Source: Lineus longissimus
Lineage: Eukaryota; Nemertea; Pilidiophora; Heteronemertea; Lineidae
Direction of reading: 5' to 3'
Assembly (NCBI RefSeq): GCF_910592395.1
Contig: NC_088308.1
Coordinates: 28,597,501-28,661,500, forward strand
Length of the DNA stretch: 64,000 nt
Shown: piece after piece, positions 38,001 to 53,000 of the stretch
Numbering within the stretch: the stretch's first letter is position 1
How the letters are laid out: every line of letters starts with the position of its first letter
Translations under genes and position numbers: made by a program
Notes under the pieces: generated by a model
What the model was told of the DNA's origin: nothing
What the model saw: the letters and a program-made list of their open reading frames with translations, nothing else
The model's database searches: none

Positions 38001-41000
38001 ACATTGACTAGGGGTGAGCAGGGCATGGAGGGTGAGAGAATGAGAGTACAAATGGTAGCACTTTAGACCCAACTTGAAAAGGGTGGCAGATCAGTCGGTC
38101 TATCTGGACAAGTTGCTGTGGAGGTAGATCCTGATAGAGATCTCAAAGAGGGTAGTAACTTCACACAAGGTACATGTCCACAGTTAAAGTATCAGAGTGG
38201 ATGTTCACCCTCACCATGTGTAATCATCTCTAATCCTACATGTAACCTTGTTACCACTTACTTGTCAACTTCAATGATGTTTTCTGCATTGATATGATAT
38301 CGCGTTGCTTCCACGCACACAACCTTTGATTTCAGCGACTCAGCAATAACCCTCTTGTAATCCTTGATATAACGGTTCACCTCATCTGGTGACCGGTTGA
38401 TGCTGACTTTGACCCTTGTGGCCGACTCTGTCACATAAACCTGAAATATGCAACATATGACAATCATTGAGAGATCACTGTCGAAAGTTTACTAGGAAGA
38501 AACAGGAGCCTGAGAGGGACTATTTCATCAGAGAGTTGTCTTCACTCTGGCCTTCAAATGAGACATGTAAAGCTGAAGGTTCCTTGTGTCTGGTGCCTAC
38601 GCCATGGCAAGCAAGCAAGATCCCACCCGAGTGGACTGTAGGCTGAGAAGGACTCCTCCACATGACCAATTGGTGCCTAACTGGAGTGGCACATTAGAAA
38701 GTTGGGTACACACTTACACAGAATGAGATGCTGTGAGCAACAGTAGAGAAGAGGAGACATAGATTAATTTAGTCGCTGCTTGGGCAGAGGATTTAGGCAA
38801 ACCACTGACAGCTTCATTTGAGAGCAGTAGCTGAAAAGTCAGTTGATGCTTACCCTAGCACTGCTGGTACCTTCTGTTTTGGTGGAGTCATTATTGTAAC
38901 CAACGACCTGCATATCAAAGTAAGACTTGCCATCCTGGTTATATAAAGCATTCGTATAGATGGTGCCATTGAGTTGACTGACAATGAATGCTTTCTGTCT
39001 CTGGGTAGACTGACCATCTTGGCGAATGTTCTTAATGTCACGCAGCATGTAGAACACCCTCCCCGCTTGGCCTGTGTCCTTGTCGTGTGCTTTTACATCC
39101 AGGATTGGTTTACCAAAAGGAGCATCTACAGTGACACCTGTACGAGAAACACAACCTGACTATGAATATTGGAAACTCAACTGAGAATGGTTTACGCACC
39201 CTGCAGTCTGGCAGTACAGACTCATATCAAAAGATATCAGACAAGACATCATCTTCAGTATTCATCCTATTTACCTCATGGTTTTAACCTTGGTTACAAT
39301 TGCATGGTCGAAAAAGTAGCCTTGTCTATATTGCGCGTGTACATTTCTATGTAAATGTATATCTGGGCATGACGTTTCTACCAGACACACCAGATGGCAG
39401 TCGGTTTGAACTCTGTTAATTGATTTAGGGAGATTTTTGTACAGAAATCTCTACTTTGAAGACTTACAAGACCTGTAGTCGGGGAGTTCAAACTGAGGTG
39501 CATTATCGTTCACATCCGTCACCAGTATCTTCACCACGGTGGCGCTAGCATCTTCCACGGCCCGCTTCTTTCTCCCAGTGTTGAGGGAAAAGCTTGTTGC
39601 ACGGTTCGATGCCCGACACAACAGTTCAAAATTTGAAATGTCCTCCCTGTCGACGATCTTGTTGATGTAGATATAGCCTTTGTTGTCCCTGTTTTCAATC
39701 CTGAAGGTATCCCTGATGTTGCCATCTGAAACACGAGGAAAACAATGGGATCAGCCAGAGCAATAATAACAGCACGACAGGCTGTCACTTCAGATCACAA
39801 CTCCTAAAAGTCTTTTTGAGAAAGCTCCATTCTTGCGCTGTTGATCATCTAGTCAGCATTAGTTGAACTGGAGCAGTTCCAACCTCTTCTGAGAAGCTGT
39901 CACCTCATGGTTGCTTTCCACACTCACAGGACCATACATTTATGACGAAACAACAAGTGGTCCATGACAAACACGACAGACCCACTGACCTCACTGGTCG
40001 ACTGACAGGTGGCAGTACTACCAATGTTTACATACTTACTGACGATCGAGTACTTGATGGCTGTGCTAGCCTTGGTGTCCTTGTCTGTAGCTTCAATGAT
40101 ACCAACCAGAGAGCCTGGCCTTGCATCCTCTCCCACTGAGAACTGGTATGGCAAGACGGATCCATTCTGAAACAACAATGGTTACCTTACTGCAAGAGAT
40201 GGTGAAGACTTTATCTCGAATTTGATCAACCCAATTCTGTTGTTACATCTTCATGCAATGAGATGGATGTGTCTTGATCCAGGCAGTTTAGTCATGGTCT
40301 AGATCATGACCTCATGGAATTACCCTGTGTGTAAATGGTTCCAAAAGGTTCAAGACAAAGGAAAAGTAGCACAATCACTTACTCTGAATCTTGGGAACTC
40401 GGGTAGGTTGTCGTCAACGTCCAAGATGAGTACAACAAGGTCGATGGTTGTGACAAATGATGGGACACCATGGTCGGCAGCACTCACGTGCAGCTGGAAC
40501 AATAACAAGTGGTCACTGTCTTGTGAGATCTGCAATCTTCGCTACAGGTATTCATAGTCATATATCATACCATTAAGATATAAAATCTAAAGCAAACTTC
40601 TTAACCTACAGCTCACATTATTACTGAGGGCTCGGTTGCTCAGTTGGTGTCAGTCGTCACGCTGGCATTAAGTCCTAATGATATATTCTTAATGAAATAG
40701 GAGATACATGAAGATGAGCTAGTGCTTGTGTCTTAACATAGCTGCTAGTAGCTTTCACATAAAGGGAATGAACTTACAAGATACTTATCTGTTTCCTCAC
40801 GATCAAACACTCGCTGGGCTCGAATCTGGCCGGTTATGTTGTTTATGCGGAATTCATTGGTTTTTTCCACCATTTTGTTGTTGACGCGGAAGCCGTAAGT
40901 GATTGGGCTGTTCAAGTCGCTGTCAGGGTCTTTCGCACGGACCCTGTACACCAGGAGACCACGGTACTGGTTCTGTATGGAGGCATGAAGATACAACAGA

Positions 41001-44000
41001 TGAAAGACATCTCAGTACATATAAATATGCCAAATCAAAACCTGGGTGTTGTTCGTCAACCCAAATAACTCATCAGTAACATTAATGACACTCATTCTAT
41101 CAGCACCATAGGATTACAAGTTAGTCACTAGATTGTTGCAGTTTCACTTGTGAAAGTCACTAAAGCTCCATAATGGCTTTGATCTCTCAAATGCGGGTAA
41201 AACTGCCAATCACTGATTTTGATATTGCTCTCGTGCTGGTGTGATCATAGATTCTTGTTGAAGGGGGTGATGTTAAACAAGCCTTCTTTACATGAATGCA
41301 GATCACGTAATTAAACCTGCTCCTTTGTGGGGTGCTTTAGCTTCAATTGGGTAGACACAGTATTCTGTCACCAATGAACAGGGCATATTATACCTAGATG
41401 ACTGAATCACCTACCTCAAGCACAGAAATAGTATAGTTCCCCAACGGTGGGTGAACAAACACTGGTGGTTTGTTGTTTGCATCAATGACACTGATCGTAA
41501 CCGATGCTGACACACTAAACTTCCCGCTGCCAAAGCCATCTCGTGCCATGACATTAAAACGGTGGGAATAAGACTCCCCAATCAGTGACTTATTGACGGT
41601 GATTCGACCAGTGGTGCCATTCACATTGAAGAAGTCTGCAAATAGGAAAACAAACTTAAAAGAAAGTGTAGATGACTTGCTACACATAGGGACCATGGTT
41701 TCCAAGTGAAGGCTGGCCATTGTCATGAACAGTCACAGCTTTGAAAGCTTTCAATCAACACTTTATCCGAGTATTATCAGTTTCCCCATTTTATTCCAGG
41801 TTTGACCTTTGTTAGCACCTACCTTTTACATCACCAGTATTAGGGATCTTAGTATACTTGATCTGTGCATTGATACAGTTGCACGTTTTGTCTCCATCAG
41901 TTGCCCGAAGCTGAAGGACCGACGAGGTTATTGGGATGTTTTCTGTGATCTGGGCGTAATAGTTCTGCTCATCAAACTTGGGAGGGTGGTCATTGATATC
42001 GAGTAGAGTAATCACCACCTACATGTAGAGCAGAGGAGAAATCACTTATTACCTGACTCTTGAGCATATCTCTGTCTACCAAATAGATTTGAAGAGAGCT
42101 GCAGAGTAAACTTGCTATTATCGCAAGTCAAAATATGGCTGAGTAAGATATAACCACAAACTAGTTTTACCTGCTGTGACAGAGGAAATAAAGTAAATAA
42201 TTGGTGATAAGGATTTTTCATATTTACATTAGGATTTTATTTCCTACATCTCTTATGTGAACATTGTCACTGTCTTTATCACAAGTAAAATATTTAAAAA
42301 TCTCAAATTCAAGTTCAATTTTCAAATTTTGAACTAACGATGAAGGCCTTTAGGACACATTCCATCCTCTCCTTCTTTGTGCTACCTTGCATGAGGTGAC
42401 TGTAATGATGAACCACTTACAGAGACATAATTAAAGTTTCTCCCCTGAGCTTTCAATGGACTGTCCCAGGCGGCCACCTTCACATTGATAACTGGAGTGA
42501 GCTCACGATCCAACACGGCACCTTTGGCGACTGTGATGACACCCTGCAGTATAAACACGTCGACGGTTATTTTACATACATTGTAGGGGGGCAGGGTCTC
42601 TGGAAGGAAGAAACCTAAGAGCCAGATATGTTATCATTACCTGGTGCTGTTGAGACAGGTTGTTCCAAGAGCACCAAGTTGAGACTTAAAACTCTTCCAA
42701 AACGTGGAAGCAACTTTGAAAGTGACATACTATCCTTAACCACTGACAGTTCTACTTACGGTAATGTTGTCGACTACGAATCTCGGGTCCGTCATACTAA
42801 AGCGGACGACTCCGTAATCACCAGAATCAAGATCAGACGCGGAAACTGTAGTGACATAGGTCCCTTCTGGAGAGTGCTCTTGGATAACTGATCTGTAATC
42901 AGACTGAAATAAACGTTTTTATGACTTAGAATCGTAGCAGGGAAGTGAAAGTCAGACCCTCCATCTGTTTCTGCCGATATATCTCACTCATTCGTGGCAT
43001 GGCGCCTTAAGAGTAGCGATGTTATTGTCTAATTGATGGTGTGATAGATGGCCATCTTTTGATGCCAAAGATCCAAAAGGATCAGAAAGGCCTAGATGAT
43101 GATGATGATGACCATGGACAATCAGTAACAGGGAATTAAACCCATCTTGACAAACAAGACATTGCCATATTCTAAAACCTCTTGCTTTTGGACTTGGTAC
43201 AGCAAAATGGCAAGGATGTCCACAGTCAATTACTCAAAAGACAAGGAAAGATCTTTCTTGAGGCACGATATCCCAACATCAATATGAATTATCATTGCGG
43301 ACAGTTGCATCGACTTACTTGATTGAACTGTGGCACATTATCGTTCATGTTGATGACGGATACAAACACAGTGGCACTCGCTGATCGTATTGGAACACCC
43401 ACGTCATACGCCATGACAGAGAACTGCAGTTTTTTAATCTTTTCATAGTCGACGCGCTTCTTGATGGTAACGACACCTGGAAACAGGTTTACACAACATA
43501 AAAATATATTCTAGAAAACCATTCGCTGATGTCATGACACTCTCCTTTTTATATTTTGATCTATTAACATTTCCTGCACATTTTCACTCACGCAGCCCCC
43601 CTCCCTCCACACACACACCCCACACAGAAACTCTGTAACTATGAGCTGGCCTGAAATGATTACAACACAATGCTCATAAATATCATGAGGTTCTGATAGT
43701 GTACCTGTTCTTGTTTGAATGCCGAAAAAGCCATTGTCATCATCAATCATCTTGTATGCTGATATCTGAGGACTGTCAACATCCGTGGCAACCATCGTGA
43801 CAACAAATGTATTGAGCGGGAGCTCCTCCTGGAGGGTGATGTTGTAGTGAGGGAACGATAACTTCTCAGTGTCAATGAAGACAGGGTCGTGCTCATTGAT
43901 ATCCAAAATCCTTAGATACAATGTTCCTAGAGAAGAGAGGCAACAATGAACAAGACTTTACTGACTGACTTTATACAAGTTCCAATTTACACCATTTTCA

Positions 44001-47000
44001 GGGGAATGTTAAAGAGCAGCTACTGAGCGCTCACTTAAAGTGCCTCAGTCTAGGAAGGGACATAAACCCACAACCTCTAGGTCAGGAGTCTGATATACTA
44101 ACCAATTGCCAAAACAATCCCCAACCGATTAGTCTTTGTACATGAAAAACTTAATGAGGAGTCTTACTAATTCAGAGAGGAATTGATAATGTCCCAAAAT
44201 GGCTATAACCAATGACAGATATTGGCCGCAAAGCTCATACATGTCAGCTTAGTGCCTTCATTAGACAACGTGTCCACCAACCTGTTCCAGTTTGGAGAGT
44301 AGGAGCAGCAATATCCGTCACCACGATAGGGATCTCAAGTTCAGCAGCCTTCTCGTAATCTAACGGCAGAGTCGTGCACACTACGCCAGTCGTCCGATTC
44401 AAGCCAATCAGTTTCTACAATAAAGACAGAAGTTATATACTCTACAGTGACAGACCTCTTCCTAATATGCTCTATAGGCACAGACCCTTAGAGTTGGCAA
44501 AAGCCAAGATTCAGGAACAAAAAGTAACTGCTTCAAATAACTCTAAATTTTACATTTTTCAGTAGATGGCAGGCTTAAGTTACTCATTCAGTAGGCAGCG
44601 CAACTGCAGATTATCATAAGTTTCCATATGTCTCAGAATCTTAACATGGCTTCCGTTTGATGACTCTGCTCTGTCATTTAACGTGACATGATATTTCAAT
44701 CACTCACATCAGTGGAGAAACTGATACTTACTGTAAAATCAAACGCTGGGGTCTTATTGACTTGGACACGACCTGCTAGGTACGCCTTCATCCTGGAGAG
44801 ATCAAAATCGTACACCAAGCTGGCATTGGAGTCGGGGTCTTGTGCCTTCAGGGTCGTCAGGCAAGTGCCAACAGTAGCATCTGAAAACAAGCAAAGCTTC
44901 GGTATCAAATAATAACATTATTCCTCTTCAGTGCGTTCAACACTGGCCACCGTAAAACTCAGTCAAAAAGACAGCAAGTGTAGCTCTGGTTAATTCAGTA
45001 TGGTCAACACGTTTATCCCTCCATACATGGTAAAGTGGCTAGCAGATACAACATGTAGCAGTGTTCCATGTCACATGAATGTCTCACATTGTTTTCCTCG
45101 GGGCTGAAAGAGAAGGAGTTGCCTTGTGTGACTGACTAAGTGGAGCAGGACGGGGTATCCAAATAAAGTGACAAGATTAAGGATTGGATACGATTATCTA
45201 GACAGACGAGGCTGTACTTACTTTCAAGGATACTCTCCCTGATGGTCGATGGTAGGAGAAGTGGAGACTTGTTGTTGCGGTCAAGGATATTGATCGTGAC
45301 AGAGGTTGTACCCGTTTTTGCAGGGAAGCCCAAGTCTTTGGCAACAACCTGAAATGTTATTGAATTTGACCAGTGTAATCAGGACACCGCTTACATTGTA
45401 TTGTGAAGCAGAGCATTTGTCGAGTTCCAAATGTGTCTACAATGTGTTTGAGACTATGACAATTCTTTATCTCAGTAAGTCACTCATCGTGCCCTTGAAA
45501 CACAAACTAAGCAGGAAAAAGGGAGTCAAGTTCAAGTTTGAAGATCAGCCAGAAATCATTATCAAAGGATGGCAATAAGTGCTTCAATGAAAAATACATG
45601 TGATTGTGTGTTGAATTTAGTGGCAGGTGCCACATCTCACCTTCATTAAATATTGCTTTTTGTTATCGTAATCAAATGAGGCTCCTCCTGTTACCGTAAT
45701 ATTTCCTAAAAGAGGGTCAATTTGGAATTTTCCAGCAGCACCGAGCTCAATGCGATACCTGATCTTTCCGTTGGATGAGGTTTTCAAGTCCTTATCAGAA
45801 GCCGAGACGGTCAGGACGAAAGTCCCCGGGGGAGTGGTCTCAGGTATCGACTGCTCATAGTTGAGGTTATCAAATGCTGGCGTGTTGTCGTTCACATCCT
45901 GAAAAAGTCATGAAAAACAGCTAATGCCACTTCCTTCCTGATTGATAGAGAGGTTGTGCATGCTTCCAACTCCAACAGCATCACCTCATTTTGATTGACA
46001 TATAAAATACAACGCATTCATCACTGGAGCACGAAAGTAGTTACATGTAGTAAGTGAATTCTTCAGTCAGGCTGAAAACGTTTGAATCAAAGTTGTCTCT
46101 TGACGACTGTGATTCACTCTCAAAGTTGAAGTAATGTGGGGGTGATAAATGATGATATAAAACCTCTGTAATACCACTATTATGCGCTATTACCTACATA
46201 GGGGTTCAGTCTCGGCTGCCATTTGGCAGTCGATACAGTTTTACTGCTTGCTGAGAAGCAGTTGATAAGGGTCTTGATCAAAGGGAAAAAAAAAGATGGA
46301 TCGTCACTCACCAGTAGAGTGACGACAGCTTGGCACTGGCTACTAAACTTGGCATCTCTTACTTGAACTATCATCCGGAATCTAAAATAGAATAAGGCAA
46401 GGACAAGAACCCTTCCAGCAGGTTACTCACATAGTGTGAATGCCCTTAGTGAGTCGATGGGTGCAGCTTTTATCAGTAAACTCACTTCGAAGAAGACTAA
46501 TATGCATATTTAGATGTAGCGCAAATATAAACATAATCATAAATTTCTTTGCTCAAACAAATTATCTACAATATCATCAATTAAAAAACACTGTTAGTTC
46601 TCTAAAATATTAAAGAATAAGTAATCCTACATTGTAACTTCTCGTTGACGTGTATATGAAAATTGAAATGCAATGGAAACTCCACGTTCTAGCTATGGCC
46701 TACTTACACTCCACCATTTGGTGCAGATTCGAAATCAATAAGATTTCTGGCAGTAATGTTGCCAGTTGAGGAGATGTCAAAGTAGCTGGCTGCATTGCCA
46801 CTGATGATACTGTATTGGATGGCATTGTTACCATTCTTGTTGCTGTCTGCATCCTTGGCCTGCAATGACATTTCAAGTTCATTTACTTGCAAGTTGACTC
46901 TCAATTAAGAGATTAGAGACAGAAACCTCAGACCACGCTCCTGATATGTTACTTTACAATGCTTGTACAAATATTACAATTCAAAATGACTTTTACTTAT

Positions 47001-50000
47001 TCGTGAGCACAGCATTTCACACCTTTTTTGTCCAATGCCCTGTGTCCCTGGTGCCCTGTGTCCCAATGCCCTGTGTCCCAATGCCCTGTGTCACAATGCC
47101 CTGTGTCCCAATGCCCTGTGTCCCAATGCCCTGTGTCCCAATGCCCTGTGTCCCAATGCCCTGTGTCCCAATGCCCTGTGTCCCAATGCCCTGTGTCCCA
47201 ATGCCCTGTGTCCCAATGCCCTGTGTCCCAATGCCCTGTGTCCCAATGCCCTGTGTCCCAATGCCCTGTGTCCCAATGCCCTGTGTCCCAATGCCCTGTG
47301 TCCCAATGCCCTGTGTCCCAATGCCCTGTGTCCCAATGCCCTGTGTCCCAATGCCCTGTGTCCCAATGCCCTGTGTCCCAATGCCCTGTGTCCCAATGCC
47401 TTGTGTCCCAATGCCCTGTGTCCCAATGCCCTGTGTCCCAATGCCCTGTGTCCCAATGCCCTGTGTCCCAATACCCTGTCAGTGTCCCAATACCCTGTGT
47501 CCCTGGTGCCCTGTGTCCCAATGCCCTGTGTCCCAATGCCCTGTGTCCCAATGCCCTGTGTCCCAATGCCCTGTGTCCCATTGTCCTGTGTCCCAATGCC
47601 CTGTGTCCCATTGCCCTGTGTCCCAATGCCCTGTGTCCCATTGCCCTGTGTCCCAATGCCCTGTGTCCCAATGCCCTGTGTCCCAATGCCCTGTGTCCCA
47701 ATGCCCTGTGTCCCAATGCCCTGTGTCACAATGCCCTGTGTCCCAATGCCCTGTGTCACAATGCCCTGTGTCACAATGCCCTGTGTCACAATGCCCTGTG
47801 TCCCTGGTGCCATGTGTCCCAATGCCCTGTGTCACAATGCCCTGTGTCCCAATTCCTTGTGTCCCAATGCCCTGTGTCCCAATGCCCTGTGTCCCTGGTG
47901 CCATGTGTCCCAATGCCCTGTGTCCCAATGCCCTGTGTCCCAATGCCCTGTGTCTCATTGCCCTGTGTCCCAATGCCCTGTGTCTCATTGCCCTGTGTCC
48001 CAATGCCCTGTGTCCCAATGCCCTATATGTCCATCATATTAGGAAAATAACATCAGGAATGAGTACCTTCCAAAAGAAGTTCATCTTGAAAGAGAGATTA
48101 TCATAGCCATTCCAATAGGGTTTAATTTGCATGGAAAAACATATGAATCAATAATGTCGATGATGATATACTTACGGCGACAACCAGAGGAGGATCAGGA
48201 TACAAACTAGTCTCGAGCATGTCTGACTCATAACTTGGACGCACACAGTATGGTCTATTATCATTGACATCGAGTATTATAATCTTTAGTGGTGTTATAG
48301 CTTGACCACCAACGTTATTGGCAAACACGGTCAGTCTGTACTCTCTGGTCTCCTCGTAATCGATACACTTGCCACTTCCAGGTTTGTCGGGCGAGCAGTC
48401 TGCCACTGATACGACACCGGTCTTGGGATCCATATGAAACCTGGCAAAGAAAGTATAGCAATGCATTGTACTGGGGAACCTCTCGAAGATAATACACATC
48501 GGTCGATATATACAGTCAAAAAGTTTGTCAAATTATGCGTTGAGCTATCAAAATCTCGGATTCATTGAAGTAGAGGACTGGTGTCAGCTTTTTGCATTAC
48601 GTTCTCAGTATCAATTATTCAAAGCACCGTGGAATACAACAAACAGACTTACTTCTCTTCGCCAATTCCCTCCAATTTGTACACAATGCCATCTTGACCA
48701 AACGCTCCCGAATCTTTGTCAGTTGCCTGAAGGTAGTCGACACACGAAGTTACATGTATGACATGTATGATATTTTGACATATACAATGGAAAAGACTTG
48801 TTCGTCTTTCCAGTGACGCAAGACCTGACAATACCAGTCAACGTACATGGCCCTTTGCGTCCTCTGACCAATATTTCCTCAGGCTCACTTCAAATGATTA
48901 TTTCCTAGAAGCAAGACAACACTGATATTTTCTGTCAGGTTTTTTCCCTCTTCCTGACCGTTTAGCCTGGGACACATTGCCTACGGGGTCTCTCCAGTGC
49001 TTTTCCTGTTCCAGACTGCCATGTGACACATTCTGGTCTATGATGGTCACATTCTTGGACGAGTGTTCCAGAGACAGCCTTGGTCTGATATTGTGACCTC
49101 AACTTACAGAGACGGTGATGATGGACGTATTCATAGGCGTATCCTCTGGGATCGCCTTCTCATAGCTCTTGCCAAACACTGGTGTGTTGTCATTGGAGTC
49201 TGTTAGCATGATCGTCACAGAAGCAGTGCCAGTTTTGTAATTTGGCGACGTCTCTTTTGCTAATAGCTGAAGTTCAATCATCAGAATTAGTTGGTCTTGC
49301 ACTTACGTTATTGCTTCTCACCAAACACTGCTCACATTCTACATAATTATACAATTGTTTGTAAAGACAACTAATCCGTGACATTTTGGTATCGAGTCAC
49401 AATAACCAGTCGCAGGGCTTTGATGTTTGCACCTCTCCTGCTTTTAAACTTCAAATTTAGCAGTTATTAAACTGGAGTAAACTTCTTACCGGCAAAATGT
49501 ATGTTTTGGGGGTGTTAGGATCATCATAGTCCAACTTCTTTTTCAGTTTGATATAGTGAATGCCAGATTGAGATACGTTTGGGTTAGTAATGCCGAAAAT
49601 ATCATTATTCCTTGTGATAGACACAACATATCGTCCATAATCACCCTGCAATAAAAAACAATTCTGTTAGTAATAACCCAAGAAAGGTTACGATGGGTTG
49701 GATTAGCCGAAGATGTCAGAAATATCTAAACGTCTACCGTGATGCGAGTGTGACCTAAGTCTCTCGAGAGTAGGTCACTAAGATACTGCCCTTACATGGG
49801 GTAGAAAGCCCTATCTGCTTCACAATATGATGTCACGCAGTGCATATAGTAAGTGATAAAATATCATTCTAAATCTCAAGCTGGCCTAACGCATTGTTTG
49901 GCAAGCTTGAATAGACATTTAAATCCCATGTTTTACTGCGCAGGCCTATATCTCAGGAATTTCTAATTCTGGCAGCATTTTTCACAAAATACCAAATTTA

Positions 50001-53000
50001 CTGACCGTGTCCTTGTCAAATGACTTGATACTTGGGTCAGTAATATCGCTGTTAACATCCTGACTTTCAGACATCTTGATCACCATCCGATCCGGGTCAA
50101 AGTACGGTGCATTATCGTTTACGTCCACGATGTTGACCTGAAGAGTACCAGTAGCAACCTCATCTGCCCCTGTACCACACTTGTTCGTTGCTGGAATGAC
50201 TTCACTCACCTACAAAGACAGACAATCAAAGTGACAGCAGTCAAAGATATTTCCAGAAAATATCTGCGCTCACCATCTCCAAGTGTTAACTTCATGTAAA
50301 GCTCAGCTGGGAGCGTCACCAGTTGTTCAATAGCTTCAACTCGATCAGGTGTATCAACCAGAGTTGAGGTCAGTGCCTAGTGAGAGAAAGACGCTGGCAC
50401 GGGAACCTACGATTGAAGACTCCAACAAAGCTGACAGCACAATCCACTAATGACGATCATTGCTTAGACAAAGTTGTCCAGGTATCTTTCAACTCAAGTT
50501 TAACCTTTTTAAACTGTTTGGTGATGGCCACATTGTTCTACACTAGACTACCAGAGATGTGTCCTTACCTTGAAGAGGACAGAAATGGAATTACCAATGG
50601 TTTCCCGGTCGAGATGTTGACTGATTGTAATTGCGGGTTTTCTCTCATCACTGATAATGAGATAATCTTTCCCAGTCCCTGAAGAGTCACATTGAGTTAT
50701 AGATTAAATAATCATTCAGGCATGGTACAGTATCACAACGTTTCAGTGTGCCCTACCTTACGGTACCTGATCATTCCAGTTATTTGAATTATTCATAAAT
50801 ACATCTTCATCTAAGTTGTTCTCAAGCAACTTACATTATTTTTTCCACAAAAATGACTACGAATAGCACTCTGCTAGCAATGGACATAGTTACCAAAATC
50901 TTAGCAAAACTACTCGGTATAATAACACATTGTGAACCTTGAAGTGTTTGTGTACCGTCTATTTTTGCTTTTATTGAAAACCATGAATATATGGCAGCAA
51001 AAAAGAAATCAAAGTTAACCTAGTTTTACTGGGTTAAAGGGCCATTGACAAGTAGGTCTCCTCCTATGATACATATTGGTGTGAGAAGCCTCATTGACTT
51101 ACCGGATATAATGTGGTAACATAACTGTCTTGGTGCTCCAGTATCACCATCTGCGGCTACTATGTCATAAACGTTATATCCCTGAAAGGCAATGATACCC
51201 GGTCATATACAAAATGACAGAAGATGGTAGTGTGTTAATGTGATAACAACAAGAATATTTTGAGGCATTCTTGTTCTCAAATTGGGGGGGGGGGGGGCAC
51301 CTGGGTCCATTGAATCTTTATGTTGCGGCTAGATAAGGTTAACAAATGGATAAGACTCTATCTTAGCCTTGCCCTTTTGGGCATGGCTGCATTGTCTTCA
51401 TCAGTTACAGCTACTTACAATCGCTACGTTCTCCTTGACCGATTTGATGGCGTGAGAAGGGTCGATAACTGGAGGTTTATCTTGCTGGTCAGTTATTTCC
51501 ACCAAAAGAGCCTCAGTATTGTTGTTCTTACCATCCTTTGAGGAGAAAGAAATGAGTAAAGGAATGCACTCTAAAGTGGTTAAGTGACTGGTTTACGCTT
51601 TCTTTAACAAGTTGAATCTCTCATAAACGAGGTCCACAATGTTCAGTTGGTATTAACTTTATGATTCTGAGTGACCTTCTTTAACTCAGTCCAAGCAGAT
51701 GATTTAAGCTCCAATGAATCATGTCTGAAGTTCAATCAGTAGGAAAACATGACCACCATTTTGAAATGCTTATAACAATTTTATGTTCAAGGCAATGGTG
51801 CTTGGCTTGCCTTGTGCTTGTCTTTCCCATTCTACCATTTGTGACAAACAGATAATACTAAATCAAACAGATGCTAAATCAAACAGATAATACCTTCACC
51901 AAAAGACATTGATTAGTCTACCCAAGGTGATAAATGCACAGGTCAAAATGCGATTGTGAAATAAAGGCTACTGATGTCGACCTCACAGACACTTACGAAG
52001 GCTTTGACTGGAATTGAATATATCGCCCGAGTTGTCTGACTGCTGCCGCTTTTTTTAAACTTCTCATAATCGATTAAATTCCCATTAGGGACAATGACTT
52101 TACCAAGCCAGTCTTGATTGGAGCGCCTGATGGTCACAATGGAGAAGATATCACATGGATGGAGATGGCCAGGCTGAAGAAGAACACAGTTAAGTTTGAG
52201 GTGCCTTATACATGTTTAACCAACGTTTTTCCCAAATTTGTGAATAATTTGATTATTTTAATTTATCTTCAGTTACAAACTGAACAGACAGAAAGGACTA
52301 ACTTACCTTGAGTTCAGCTGATTGAGCAGACAGAAAGGACTAATTTACCTTGAGTTCAGCTACGGACTGAGCAGACAGAAAGGACTAACTTACCTTGAGT
52401 TCAGCTACGGACTGAGCAGACAGAAAGGACTAACTTACCTTGAGTTCAGCTACGGACTGAGCAGACAGAAAGGATTAACTTACCTTGAGTTCAGCTACGG
52501 ACTGAGCAGACAGAAAGGACTAACTTACCTTGAGGTTAGCTACGGACTGAGCAGACAGAAAGGACTAACTTACCTTGAGGTTAGCTACGGACTGAGCAGA
52601 CAAAAAGGACCAACTTACCTTGAGTTCAGCTACGGACTGAGCAGACAGAAAGGACTAACTTACCTTGAGTTCAGCTACGGACTGAGCAGACAGAAAGGAC
52701 TAACTTACCTTGAGTTCAGCTACGGACTGAGCAGACAGAAAGGACTAACTTACCTTGAGGTTAGCTACGGACTGAGCAGACAGAAAGGACTAACTTACCT
52801 TGAGTTCAGCTACGGACTGAGCAGACAGAAAGGACTAACTTACCTTGAGGTTAGCTACGGACTGAGCAGACAGAAAGGACCAACTTACCTTGAGGTCAGC
52901 TACGGACTGAGCAGTTTTCTCACATTCCACACGCAACGGAGCGTTAGAAAAATCCTTATCCTTCACTTCAATGATAGGAAAAACAACGGTACCATTGGCA

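Noticed and set aside
46946..48106. 386-codon pentapeptide-repeat protein and its counterparts in other frames
   Set aside because: 15-bp satellite inside a cadherin intron; several frames on both strands are open for arithmetic reasons.
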